Below are positions 1-7,651 of a stretch of DNA of 24,846 nucleotides, in pieces; positions within the stretch are counted from its first letter, which is position 1; every line of letters begins with the position of its first letter. Made by a program: the position numbers and the translations under genes. The stretch comes from CAYFXA01 sp964347135 (GTDB lineage: Bacteria; Patescibacteriota; Microgenomatia; PFEM01; JAHIFH01), in the NCBI GenBank assembly GCA_964347135.1, contig CAYFXA010000014.1, positions 1 through 24,846 on the forward strand. The letters run 5' to 3'. The notes beneath the pieces are model-generated. The model was not told where the DNA came from and did not search any database. It worked only from the letters and a program-made list of their open reading frames with translations.

Positions 1-2967
1 GCGAATTTTCCAACCGTTTAGAAGATTGTTTTCAAAGGGTGGAAACAAATAATCATGGACTCCATTGGCATTGATATCTTCATATTTAGTTCCCTGAATA
101 GTACTTTTTTGATAATTCAAGAAGTCAGCTCCGGTTATTTGGCTTCCTGACAGAACAGTATAATAGTAACAGTCATTACTGCCCGGAATATACTGAACCC
201 AACCTGGTTTAACCTCTTCGCAAACAGCATAATCTCCTGGAAACAAATTCTCAAAACTATAATAACCATTGACATCAGTCAAGGTTGTATCATCTGGCGG
301 AGTAACTGGCGGTGAAGTGTAAGTTCCTTGCCAAAGCTTAATTGTCCAATTCTCGAGATATTCATCACTGCCATCAAAAACACCATTGATATTCTTGTCC
401 TCCCATTTATGACCTGAAATTGAACCTAATTCAGTATTAATAAAAGTATAAGAATAAGCTTGACCACTCTGAGGATAGCCAAAATCATGAGAAGTTGGTG
501 TAAGAGCAATCCATCCTGGAGGGACTATTTCAGAAACACCAAGAGAGTGTTCTGGACCGAGATTCCTCCAAGTATAACAACCCAATTCATTAGTAGTTTT
601 AGTATTATTTACTCCTCCATCAACTAAAAGATTAACTTCCCATCCTTGATAAGGAGTTTGGTCTCCTGTGGTTGTAAGATCACCATCGGCATCAATTAAT
701 TTACAAGCTGTTACTGAAACATTTTTAAAATTGCCAAATGTCCAGGTGTAGGTTTGGCCACTCTCCACCTGACCAAAATCGTGGGTCGTTCCATCAGTGG
801 GTGTCCAATCTGGTCTCGTTTCTTCAGTTACAGAATAAGAGCCTGGTCCTAGATTTGAAAAAGTCGTACAGCCATCTTCACCAGTCGTCTGAGAAATGTC
901 TCCTGGATTAAGAGTCATCTGCCAACCATCTGTGTAAGGAACATCACCAACCCCATCTCCATCAGAATCAATATACTTACAAACCGTGATATCAACATTC
1001 ATGAAGTTACCGAAGTCTTTAACGGTAACCACTCCACCAGGTTCAACAAGAACACCAAAATAGCAGTCGGCGCTGGGATGAGTTCTTGTCCAATCAGGAG
1101 GCTGAGGAACTTCGCAAACAGAATACATTCCGGGCGCAACATCAATAAAAGAGTAACTCCCATCAGCGGCAGTGATAGTCGAATCAACGATTGCCCCAGA
1201 AGCATCTACCAAATTAATTGTCCAGCCTGGAAGCCCTGGTTCTCCAGCTTCTCGGGAATTACCATCACCATCTTTATCTTCAAACTTCACCCCAGAAATT
1301 GAACCGGGTTCAATCGTACAATTAGCACTACAGCCATCGCCATCTATATTATTCCCATCGTCACATTGTTCTGTGTCTTGGTTTATTTCTCCATCGCCAC
1401 AATACGGCACATACTCTAAAGTGCAAGAAGGAGTACAGGTGTAATGCTCAGGAACTCCTGCTTCGCCATCACACTCCTCGTATCCTTCATCCAACAACCC
1501 ATCGCCACAATAGCCGTTTGTTAAGATGACTGGTTCACAAGAAAGGCTACAATATTGACAAGATTCGGGTTGTCCTTCAGTTCCGTAGGGAGGATCACAT
1601 TCAACCCCATTCAGCTCACCATCATCACATATCTCTTCACCCTCAATAATGCCATCTCCACAAATTGCTTCATAACAATCAAGGTGGTCTTTATTGTAAT
1701 TTTTGGAATCAGCCGAAGTTGAAAAATATAAGGTGGGACTTGAGCCAAGAGTAAAGGAGTTGGCACTCTTTGGAATTGCCCAAGAAACAAACCAATAGCT
1801 TCCATCTGGGTCTATTCGAGCATATGTAGCGGTTGATTCACTCCAAATCTTAGTTTCTGCCGGGTCATTAAAGATTGGGCTCCAATCTATTACCTCCGAC
1901 TGAGTAGTATTCTCCCAAATCTGAACCTTTTCATCTTGCCCATTGAGGGTTAATAAATAATCGTAATAGTCGTCGCCTGTTTGTTCAACAACAACCACCC
2001 AGTTATGTTGAGTAAACATTCCAGGAGGACCATTCGGATCACCTTCAACCCGTTCTCTTAAATAGAGGTAGTTGTCATCAGTAGCATAATAAGCTGCTGG
2101 GTTTGAAACATCACCAATTAGATCAAGTTGGCTGGGGCTTTCATCACTCGGGTCGGTGTTACAGTCTGGGCTAATCCATTCTGTTGGCCAGTTTACTGGT
2201 GGTGTATCATTTAGGGTGTTATCTGTAAATAAAGTTGTCGCCAAAACTGTCCCACCTAACAAAACCTCAACTAAATACTCTCCCTCTATTCCATTTAGTT
2301 GGTAGTGGTACTCAAATCTTCCTTCCTCATCAGTCGTTACTTCATCACTTCCTTCTTCAAAACTGCCATCACCCTTAACCACCGAATCGTCAGGGCGGGT
2401 GACTTTAACTATTAATGTTGAATTGGTTGGGAAATTTTCGCCAGTGATTTTAACTGTTTCTCCCGGAGCATAATCTCCTTTGTCGGTGAAAATAGAAGGA
2501 TCTAACTCGGCACTCCCTTCAGCTGATTCTGGAGGATCGAGATCAAGAACATCATTTGGGTCGTCAGTGTCCTGTTTCTCCTGACCAACAATCAAACTTG
2601 GGTTTACTACTGTATTGGAATCACTAGGTATTGGAGAAGGTGATGGGCTTGGACTTGGACTTGGGCTCGGGCTCGGGCTTGGACTTGGACTGGGTGATGG
2701 AGTTGGAGTGGAAGTCGACGGTGGTGTTAAATCGTCAGCTGGGTCTAGTGTAGAACTAGCCTCTGGAGGAGGTGGCGGTGTGGGTTCTGTTGGTGGTATT
2801 GGAGTCTGTTCTTCCGGCGGAGTTTCTGTGGCTGTTGGGGTTGGAGTCGGACTACCTTCTTCTACAGCAAAAGCAGGGCGAGACAAAAATACTCCACTAC
2901 TAAGTTGGAGTACCAAAGAAAAAATAGCAAACCAAGTAAAAACGCGATGGAGCTTTTTTAACTTCAT
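1..2967 (-). CDS. Large secreted multidomain surface protein, 5' part only (989 codons, no stop in window)
   Basis: I read this frame by hand from the ATG at 2967 to base 1 without meeting a stop, so the protein continues past the left edge. Residues 1-34 form a signal peptide (MKLKKLHR, a hydrophobic core, cleavage after AFA). Then come a Pro/Thr-rich stretch and a Ser-Pro repeat (about 90-110), an Ig-like region with APGETVKITGENF (about 160-250), a beta-rich region resembling DOMON/CBM9-like sandwiches (about 250-430), and three cysteine-rich repeats of the CGDG..EECDDGN..DGDGCS type (DUF4215/Myxococcus Cys-rich, about 433-555). From about 553 there are four SdrD-B/Cna-B-like repeats (GSISGVKFEDKDGDG, GSISGHKWEDKN) and the start of a fifth. 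It is inferred to be an adhesin or cell-wall-anchored protein, possibly a substrate of the sortase encoded just upstream; any sorting signal would lie outside the window. An in-frame ATG at 2994 would add nine residues; I prefer 2967 because the signal peptide then starts normally. No Shine-Dalgarno is seen at either. Confidence 0.9.
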   Translation of the reverse strand, partial: MKLKKLHRVFTWFAIFSLVLQLSSGVFLSRPAFAVEEGSPTPTPTATETPPEEQTPIPPTEPTPPPPPEASSTLDPADDLTPPSTSTPTPSPSPSPSPSPSPSPSPSPSPSPIPSDSNTVVNPSLIVGQEKQDTDDPNDVLDLDPPESAEGSAELDPSIFTDKGDYAPGETVKITGENFPTNSTLIVKVTRPDDSVVKGDGSFEEGSDEVTTDEEGRFEYHYQLNGIEGEYLVEVLLGGTVLATTLFTDNTLNDTPPVNWPTEWISPDCNTDPSDESPSQLDLIGDVSNPAAYYATDDNYLYLRERVEGDPNGPPGMFTQHNWVVVVEQTGDDYYDYLLTLNGQDEKVQIWENTTQSEVIDWSPIFNDPAETKIWSESTATYARIDPDGSYWFVSWAIPKSANSFTLGSSPTLYFSTSADSKNYNKDHLDCYEAICGDGIIEGEEICDDGELNGVECDPPYGTEGQPESCQYCSLSCEPVILTNGYCGDGLLDEGYEECDGEAGVPEHYTCTPSCTLEYVPYCGDGEINQDTEQCDDGNNIDGDGCSANCTIEPGSISGVKFEDKDGDGNSREAGEPGLPGWTINLVDASGAIVDSTITAADGSYSFIDVAPGMYSVCEVPQPPDWTRTHPSADCYFGVLVEPGGVVTVKDFGNFMNVDITVCKYIDSDGDGVGDVPYTDGWQMTLNPGDISQTTGEDGCTTFSNLGPGSYSVTEETRPDWTPTDGTTHDFGQVESGQTYTWTFGNFKNVSVTACKLIDADGDLTTTGDQTPYQGWEVNLLVDGGVNNTKTTNELGCYTWRNLGPEHSLGVSEIVPPGWIALTPTSHDFGYPQSGQAYSYTFINTELGSISGHKWEDKNINGVFDGSDEYLENWTIKLWQGTYTSPPVTPPDDTTLTDVNGYYSFENLFPGDYAVCEEVKPGWVQYIPGSNDCYYYTVLSGSQITGADFLNYQKSTIQGTKYEDINANGVHDYLFPPFENNLLNGWKIR
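2640..2701 (-). repeat. Ser-Pro dipeptide tandem repeat (degenerate 6-bp units)
   Basis: About ten consecutive Ser-Pro codon pairs, alternating AGT/AGC with CCA/CCG, form a degenerate 6-bp tandem array inside the secreted protein gene. At the protein level this is a rigid extended linker between the secretion signal and the folded domains, comparable to wall-spanning linkers of surface proteins. The mixed codons argue against a pure slippage tract. Confidence 0.85.
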
Positions 2968-3016
2968 GGAAGATAAACTAAAAACACCTGTCATAGAATT
3001 CGGCAGGTTGTGCCAA

Positions 3017-3046
3017 ATTATACAACTCTTTATTACATCTTGTCAA
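3017..3046 (-). promoter_or_regulatory. Sigma70-type promoter of the large surface protein gene
   Basis: On the minus strand a TTGACA box (3046-3041) is followed after 18 bp by a perfect TATAAT (3022-3017), about 50 nt upstream of the ATG at 2967. It lies in the gap after the sortase stop, so the surface protein can be transcribed independently of the upstream operon. The leader contains a small GGCA/TGCC hairpin. Confidence 0.85.
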
Positions 3047-3079
3047 ATTTTTCACAAAAGTCAACTGGAACTTTAGGGG

Positions 3080-3661
3080 TCAATCTACTTCTTTTGCAAT
3101 CACCAAGAGCCTATTAATCGTTGTTCCTGGAGGGAAACAGGTTTGTAAGGTCAAGGTTCTTCCTCCAAAACTCCTGAGATAATCAGACATTACCTCTGGG
3201 GGAATGATTTTTTTATCAACCACTTTATAAAGGTATCTCATGTAATTGAAATGAACAATGATTTCATCATCTTTTTCTAATTTGCCAATTAAATAAAAAA
3301 CGGCATTGTACCGAGTAATATTCAGGGGTGTATCACTTGAATGGGCAAAGATAAAGACATTGCCCTCTTCTCCGGGCAAAACACTGCCTTTGGCATGGGC
3401 TACGCCTTGAGTTAAAAGAGGTAGATATTCGCTTGGATTATTGGGGTCAACATTGGGAAAAACTTTGGCGTTAACACCAATTTTGGGAATAATCAGTCCA
3501 AAATCCTCTGATACGGGAATTATTTCCTTTTCTTCAGGCGGCGTCCAAGTTGAACGGTAGCGAAACTCTTCTTTAAAAATAGGTCCATAAATAAAGCCAA
3601 TCAATACCAAACCGCCAATAGTCAATAAAAAGCCAATAGTTTTAGAGATGCTACTATTCAT
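3080..3661 (-). CDS. Sortase (LPXTG-type transpeptidase family)
   Basis: Predicted membrane-anchored cysteine transpeptidase that cleaves sorting signals and attaches surface proteins. With the ATG at 3661 it has 193 residues: an N-terminal membrane helix (about 8-27), then the sortase beta-barrel. Catalytic His107 lies in FIFAHSSD, Cys175 in TLTLQTC and Arg184 in TINRLL, with the usual spacing. The sorting class is uncertain. An upstream ATG at 3697 would add 12 residues and a 44-nt overlap with tsaB; I chose 3661 because it overlaps tsaB by only 8 nt (ATGAATAG), like other junctions in this operon, but neither start has a clear Shine-Dalgarno. The large SdrD-B protein immediately downstream is the obvious candidate substrate. 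The lamin-tail protein in the same operon has no visible LPXTG. Confidence 0.93.
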   Translation of the reverse strand: MNSSISKTIGFLLTIGGLVLIGFIYGPIFKEEFRYRSTWTPPEEKEIIPVSEDFGLIIPKIGVNAKVFPNVDPNNPSEYLPLLTQGVAHAKGSVLPGEEGNVFIFAHSSDTPLNITRYNAVFYLIGKLEKDDEIIVHFNYMRYLYKVVDKKIIPPEVMSDYLRSFGGRTLTLQTCFPPGTTINRLLVIAKEVD

Positions 3662-3953
3662 ATTTCGGTTCAACCATTTTACCAATTTTCTTACCATTAA
3701 TCGGCACTTTTAATGCCCAAGCCAAGGCGTTAGCCACCGAAATCCCTACTCTTAGTCCAGTAAAAGAACCCGGACCCAAATTTATTTCAATTTTGCTTAT
3801 ATCTTTTAAGATTTTTTTCTGCTTTTTTAGAGTTTGGTCAATCACTTCAAGTAATTTTTGGGATTTATGTTTTTTAGTTTCAAATTTCCAGCGTTTATTA
3901 TCTAAACCAACAATAGTTATATCACTCTTTGACGTATCAATAAATAGTTTCAT
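3654..3953 (-). CDS. tsaB: TsaB-like t6A-modification subunit, N-terminal lobe only (99 aa)
   Basis: TsaB is the inactive ASKHA-fold partner of TsaD in the bacterial complex that makes threonylcarbamoyladenosine at tRNA position 37. The N-terminus (MKLFIDTS) and the motif GPGSFTGLRVG (residues 60-70), followed by ANALAWAL, identify the family. The protein stops after 99 residues, whereas typical TsaB has about 220, so the whole C-terminal lobe is missing. The next gene starts inside its last codons, so there is no room for a frameshifted remainder. The ATG overlaps the tsaE stop by 4 nt (ATGA), and pairing with tsaE supports the assignment. The retained lobe carries the TsaD-dimer surface in characterised proteins, so a minimal functional subunit is plausible. 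No tsaD is in this window. Confidence 0.85.
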   Translation of the reverse strand: MKLFIDTSKSDITIVGLDNKRWKFETKKHKSQKLLEVIDQTLKKQKKILKDISKIEINLGPGSFTGLRVGISVANALAWALKVPINGKKIGKMVEPKYE

Positions 3954-4384
3954 TTTGCTAACCCTTTAATATTAACTTTTCTTTTGTTTTCTTCAAGATA
4001 GTTAAAATAAATTTCAATTCTTTTTTTAGGTAGAATCTTTTTGATTCTATCAGCCCATTCAATAACAACAATCGCTGGTTCATCAGCAAAAATTTCTTTT
4101 AAACCTAATCCTTGGGCTTCGGAAGCTTCATTGATTCGATACAAATCAACGTGGTAAAGAACCTTAGCTAGTCTATGGTTAAGAGAATATTGACGAATAA
4201 AAACAAAAGTAGGAGAAATTATTCTTTTTTTAACTCCCAAACCTCGGGCAAGACCCTGAATAAAAGTTGTCTTGCCACTTCCTAATTCACCGTAAAGAGC
4301 CAAAATATTGCCTGGTTTTAAACTAGCTGAAAGTCTTTTGCCCAACCTCTGAGTTTCTTTGGCGCTCTTGGTAATAACTTCCAT
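3950..4384 (-). CDS. tsaE: tRNA t6A biosynthesis ATPase TsaE
   Basis: Small P-loop ATPase that cycles the TsaB-TsaD complex during N6-threonylcarbamoyladenosine synthesis. The 144-residue length is normal for the family. Visible motifs are ETQRLGKRL near the N-terminus, Walker A GELGSGKT (32-39), SPTF (57-60), HVDLYR (78-83) and IEWADR (108-113). It is followed directly by the short tsaB with an ATGA overlap. Its first 67 nt overlap the end of the VanZ-like gene in another frame; since ETQRLGKRL is conserved in the family, the start at 4384 looks genuine, and the neighbour's tail is the part that is extended. Confidence 0.96.
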   Translation of the reverse strand: MEVITKSAKETQRLGKRLSASLKPGNILALYGELGSGKTTFIQGLARGLGVKKRIISPTFVFIRQYSLNHRLAKVLYHVDLYRINEASEAQGLGLKEIFADEPAIVVIEWADRIKKILPKKRIEIYFNYLEENKRKVNIKGLAK

Positions 4385-4734
4385 ATTGCCAACCCACTCA
4401 ATAGGATTCCGGAGATGTTTACGGCCAAGTCTTTTAGTTCAAAAGTCCTTGTCGGCACAAAAGTCTGATGAAATTCATCGGAAATTGAATAAAGAATTGA
4501 TAAAAATAGTGCCCAAGCATAATCCTTTTCTTTTCTAAAAGCGTTGATTGCTCGATAAAATAAGAGAAAAAGAACAGCATAAATAATTAAATGAAGCAAA
4601 CTCCTGATTACTTCATCCCAAAAAGGATCACTGGCTGCTTTTAGTTGGGGAATCGAAGAAAGATAGAAAATCAAACCACACCAAATAACAACTGGCGCCC
4701 AAAGAAAAAGAAGTTGTCGGGTTTTTTTTATCAC
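4318..4734 (-). CDS. VanZ-like family membrane protein
   Basis: The 138-residue protein has the hallmarks of the VanZ-like family: an N-terminal membrane helix followed by FYLSSIPQL, further hydrophobic helices (about 45-62, 70-88 and 105-122), and the conserved SDEFHQTFVPTRTFELKDL region before the last helix. Members are membrane proteins of poorly known function; the namesake is linked to teicoplanin resistance, but that role should not be assumed here. The start overlaps the lamin-tail gene by 4 nt (ATGA). The basic tail after the last helix (PRAPKKLRGWAKDFQLV) is encoded within the start of tsaE. Confidence 0.88.
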   Translation of the reverse strand: MIKKTRQLLFLWAPVVIWCGLIFYLSSIPQLKAASDPFWDEVIRSLLHLIIYAVLFLLFYRAINAFRKEKDYAWALFLSILYSISDEFHQTFVPTRTFELKDLAVNISGILLSGLAIWKLLPRAPKKLRGWAKDFQLV

Positions 4735-5510
4735 AATTGCTTACGCTGATTGTACCATAAATAAATGCCAGAGATTAAAAGAAAGATAAATCCGAACCCT
4801 AGAAATAGCTTGGAAATAAGCTTAGTCTTCGATGTCTCTGTTGCTTCTTGACTTTCAGCTTCTTTTGTTGCTTCCCAGGGATAAAATCCAGCCGGAGTTG
4901 ATTCTTCTTCACCCAAAATCTTGCCCAATAAGGTCGCCCCAGTTATTTTAACTGGTTTTGGACTAGGAGTTTCAGTTGAAAAAAGAGTGCCGCTTGGTTG
5001 GGGTGACGACGAGGTTGGCGATGACAACAAGCTAGGACTAGAAGCAAGAGAGGGAGAAGGCAAAATACATTTGTTTTCTAATTCTGGAGTTAATTCGCTA
5101 CAAACACCCCACTCCCCACCATCAGGCATTCGTCCAAAAGAAACATCTTCTCCTGGGTTGGTGGAGTAATTGTATTCGTCAACAATTGTTCCCTGACTGT
5201 TTATTAGATAAATCGTATCGCTCGTCTTATTGAGCCGACTGCCAACCTCAAAAAACCGAAAACCATAAGCGCTCATAGTCGCCTCTCTTATCTCAACCAT
5301 ATTCGTCTTTGTTCCCTCATCATCAAGAACCCAACCATCCAAGTTGATATCTTGATTAGTTGTGTTGTAAAGCTCGACCCAGTCTGATCCTTCTCCCGGA
5401 TTAGGTAAAAGCTCGTTAATAACTACTTGGGCAAAAATTTTTTCTGAGCAAAACAAAGAAATCGCCGCGAAGGCGATTAGAAATTTAAGTAATCTATAAT
5501 GGGCAGGCAT
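4731..5510 (-). CDS. Secreted lamin-tail-domain (LTD) protein with C-terminal membrane anchor
   Basis: The 259-residue protein begins with a signal peptide (cleavage likely after IFA, residue 27). A lamin-tail-type Ig-fold domain follows (about 28-135), recognisable from VVINELLPNPGEGSDWVELYN, LDGWVLDDEG and the DTIYLINSQG/VDEYNY pattern. Residues about 150-190 are a Ser/Pro/Thr-rich linker. The C-terminus has one hydrophobic helix (about 232-252) and a short basic tail (NQRKQL), as in membrane-anchored surface proteins, but no LPXTG-like motif precedes it. LTD domains in bacteria occur on secreted and surface proteins, often with nucleases; no catalytic domain is visible here. It sits between the M23 hydrolase gene (4-nt gap) and the VanZ-like gene, suggesting an envelope role. 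Confidence 0.87.
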   Translation of the reverse strand: MPAHYRLLKFLIAFAAISLFCSEKIFAQVVINELLPNPGEGSDWVELYNTTNQDINLDGWVLDDEGTKTNMVEIREATMSAYGFRFFEVGSRLNKTSDTIYLINSQGTIVDEYNYSTNPGEDVSFGRMPDGGEWGVCSELTPELENKCILPSPSLASSPSLLSSPTSSSPQPSGTLFSTETPSPKPVKITGATLLGKILGEEESTPAGFYPWEATKEAESQEATETSKTKLISKLFLGFGFIFLLISGIYLWYNQRKQL

Positions 5511-5514
5511 TAGC

Positions 5515-6732
5515 CTAATAATTCACATGCAGGTACAAAGTATCTAAATCTGAATCGTCATGGTCAACTCGAACATAAGTTAAATTGCAACCACCTTCAT
5601 AAACCCCTTGGTACAACTTCCCTGCCCTTACTGCTTTAACCTCTAAAGAGTCACTGACAATATCAATGCCGTTGTGGAAATCATAGACTTTCCCTACCCA
5701 GGTATGTTCAATTGCCCAAGTGTGTCCGTAACCTTGAGTAAAAGTAATCTTTGGATTAAGAGGCCAATTCCAGCTGCCTCCAGGGTTAAAAGAATCACCA
5801 TCCCCGCTTTCGCAGGAAGAGCCCGAGCAATTCTCATGGTCTATTCCCCCTTTAAGATAGCTAAAAGGATTATGAGTATCACTGTTTTGGGTAACCATAA
5901 AATGAAGGTGGGTGCCACTGGAATTACAAGATGCACCCTCAATCAGAGTGGCAATTTTCTGCCCCTCAGAAACGGCTCCGACTTCAACTTCTTTTCCCTG
6001 ACCAGCAAGAATGCCCCTAATCGCCACCAACTCTGCCTTGGCTCTGGAAATTAGTTGTTGATAGCGCTTCTCATCGTTTTGAGTGGCTTCAAGCAATCTT
6101 TCCTTATCCGCTTTTTGTTGGGCTAAAAGAGCCCTTTGCAATTCAAGTTTTTTCCTGGCCGCTTCTAATTCGGCCTGCTTTTCTTCTTTGACTGTTTTTT
6201 GGTCCGCATAATTGGTGCGAACGGTTTCCATCTGAATCATTAACTTGCGGTCGTGAAGTTGGATAACCCTTAGATATTTATAGCGACCAATAAACTCGGA
6301 AAAGTTATTAGAAGAAAACAAAAGAGCAAAAGCGTCAATTTTCCCCTTTTTATAAGTTTCGGCAATTCTTTTAACAAGAATTTGGGAAAGTTGGTCAAGA
6401 GAAATATCAAGATGCCCTATTTTAGTGGATAAGGCAGCGATTTCCTTCTCTAATTCCTCGATTTCGTTAACCGTTTGATAAATCTGGGCAATAGTGATGG
6501 CAATGCTGGCATCAAATTTTTCCAGTTCTGCTTTGAGAGTGGTTATCTGTCTTCCTTTTTCAGCAACCTTTTCTCCCCAAATCTTAATACACTCTTCAAG
6601 GTGGTCACGGTTTTCGTTTAAATCCCGGACGCACTCTTCATCAGTGATAGCAGGCGTTATTCGCGAAAAAAGAAAGAAAAAAATTATTAATAAGAAAGGG
6701 AGAAAAAAACATTTCTTTTGGACAGAAAGCAT
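5515..6732 (-). CDS. FtsEX-partner peptidoglycan hydrolase: coiled coil plus circularly permuted M23 (LytM) domain
   Basis: The 405-residue exported protein has a hydrophobic signal segment (about 8-29), a long coiled coil (about 35-240, rich in E/K/L heptads) and an M23-type metallopeptidase region. The layout and position directly after ftsX match EnvC/PcsB/RipC-type division hydrolases, whose coiled coil is moved by FtsEX. The M23 parts are in reversed order: GQKIAT and the HLH motif SSGTHLHF (His275, His277), normally last, come first; WPLNPKITFTQGYG, HNGID (His353, Asp357) and LYLHVNY (His402), normally first, end the protein. All usual zinc ligands and the active-site histidines are therefore present. 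After residue 405 there is a TAG and then the next ATG within 5 nt, so nothing is missing downstream. The linker between the halves contains Cys302 and Cys307. Joining the C-terminus to VGAVSEGQ would restore a canonical M23 sequence. Confidence 0.92.
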   Translation of the reverse strand: MLSVQKKCFFLPFLLIIFFFLFSRITPAITDEECVRDLNENRDHLEECIKIWGEKVAEKGRQITTLKAELEKFDASIAITIAQIYQTVNEIEELEKEIAALSTKIGHLDISLDQLSQILVKRIAETYKKGKIDAFALLFSSNNFSEFIGRYKYLRVIQLHDRKLMIQMETVRTNYADQKTVKEEKQAELEAARKKLELQRALLAQQKADKERLLEATQNDEKRYQQLISRAKAELVAIRGILAGQGKEVEVGAVSEGQKIATLIEGASCNSSGTHLHFMVTQNSDTHNPFSYLKGGIDHENCSGSSCESGDGDSFNPGGSWNWPLNPKITFTQGYGHTWAIEHTWVGKVYDFHNGIDIVSDSLEVKAVRAGKLYQGVYEGGCNLTYVRVDHDDSDLDTLYLHVNY

Positions 6733-6733
6733 C

Positions 6734-7603
6734 TTACTTCAGATATCTTCTAACGGCAATGAAGCTTCCGAGAGCACCGATAAAAGTTCCCAAGAGAATC
6801 TCTCCCCCCAAAACAGCGAGCATAAACAAAATTGGGACTGGCAGAAGAGGAATGCCAGCAAGAAAATCAACTAAAAAAGGAGTGGCGTAAAGCAGAAAAA
6901 GATAAGAGATTCCCCAAGCAATAAATGCTCCTAAAACTCCATAAAAAATTCCTTCCAAGATAAACGGCGCCCTGATAAAACCCTTTGAAGCGCCTATTAA
7001 TCCCATTATTTCTACTTCTTCTCGCCGCATCGCCACTTTCATGCCAATAATCACTAAGATGGTTAGGAGAGCGGCACCGCTAAAAGCAATTGCCATTCCC
7101 CCTCCAACCCGGCGGATATTGGTTGTCCACTTATGAAGGGCCTCAACCACATCCTGCTGGAAAATAACTTCTTCTACTCCAGGTTCTTGACGAAGAATCT
7201 CAGCTGCTTCACCTAGGTAAGCAATGCTGATGGTTGAAACCTCCAAAGAAGCGGGTAAAATATTGGCGGTCACCATTTCCAAAAGCAAGGGGTCATCTTT
7301 ATTTTGTTCTCGGTAAATCGCCAATGCTTCCTCTTTGGAAACGTATTTCATTTCTTTAATCTTGTCTGTTTCCGCTAATTTTGCCTTCAGCAAATCTACT
7401 TGTTCTAAGGTAACTTGATCTTCAAAAAAAGCGGTTACTTGAGGACGGGTTTCAAAATAACTAAGAATTGCTTGAGAGCCGGCAGCCAAAAGGGTAAAAA
7501 CGGTAATAACAAAGAAAGTTAAAGTCATAATCAAGACGGCTGCCAAAGACTGGTAAGGAGTCCGGCGAATATGAGTCCAGGTTGTTCTTAATAGTTGTTT
7601 CAT
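6734..7603 (-). CDS. ftsX: Cell division ABC transporter permease FtsX
   Basis: FtsX is the membrane half of the FtsEX complex, which couples cytoplasmic ATP hydrolysis at the divisome to extracellular peptidoglycan hydrolases. The 289 residues show a short cytoplasmic N-terminus (WTHIRRTPYQS, typical of the family), TM1 (about 20-44), an extracellular loop domain (about 45-170) and three further helices (about 172-192, 215-237, 255-283). The segment MRREEVEIMGLIGAS between TM2 and TM3 is the conserved FtsX signature. A good Shine-Dalgarno, AGGAG (7614-7610), lies 6 nt before the ATG. ftsE is 48 nt upstream and the partner hydrolase starts 1 nt after the stop. Confidence 0.96.
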   Translation of the reverse strand: MKQLLRTTWTHIRRTPYQSLAAVLIMTLTFFVITVFTLLAAGSQAILSYFETRPQVTAFFEDQVTLEQVDLLKAKLAETDKIKEMKYVSKEEALAIYREQNKDDPLLLEMVTANILPASLEVSTISIAYLGEAAEILRQEPGVEEVIFQQDVVEALHKWTTNIRRVGGGMAIAFSGAALLTILVIIGMKVAMRREEVEIMGLIGASKGFIRAPFILEGIFYGVLGAFIAWGISYLFLLYATPFLVDFLAGIPLLPVPILFMLAVLGGEILLGTFIGALGSFIAVRRYLK

Positions 7604-7629
7604 TTTGAGCTCCTACGAGAAACAAGGTT

Positions 7630-7647
7630 CTCCGACGAGAGTCGGAG
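7630..7647 (-). promoter_or_regulatory. Intercistronic stem-loop between ftsE and ftsX
   Basis: The 48-nt ftsE-ftsX gap holds a perfect 7-bp GC-rich inverted repeat, CTCCGAC and GTCGGAG, around a 4-nt loop. On the minus strand it is also bracketed by a direct repeat, AGAACCT. There is no T-run, so it is not an obvious terminator; RNA stabilisation or processing, or tuning of ftsX expression, are possibilities. It is the only sizeable gap inside an otherwise almost gap-free operon. Confidence 0.6.
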
Positions 7648-7651
7648 GTTC

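Noticed and set aside
2640..2701. Ser-Pro repeat as a CRISPR or slippage switch
   Set aside because: There are no spacers, and codon usage within the array is mixed, so it fits a protein linker rather than a slippage tract.
2615..3076. Plus-strand frame encoding a Gly-Leu repeat
   Set aside because: It is the complement of the Ser-Pro linker codons of the minus-strand surface protein; no independent gene evidence.
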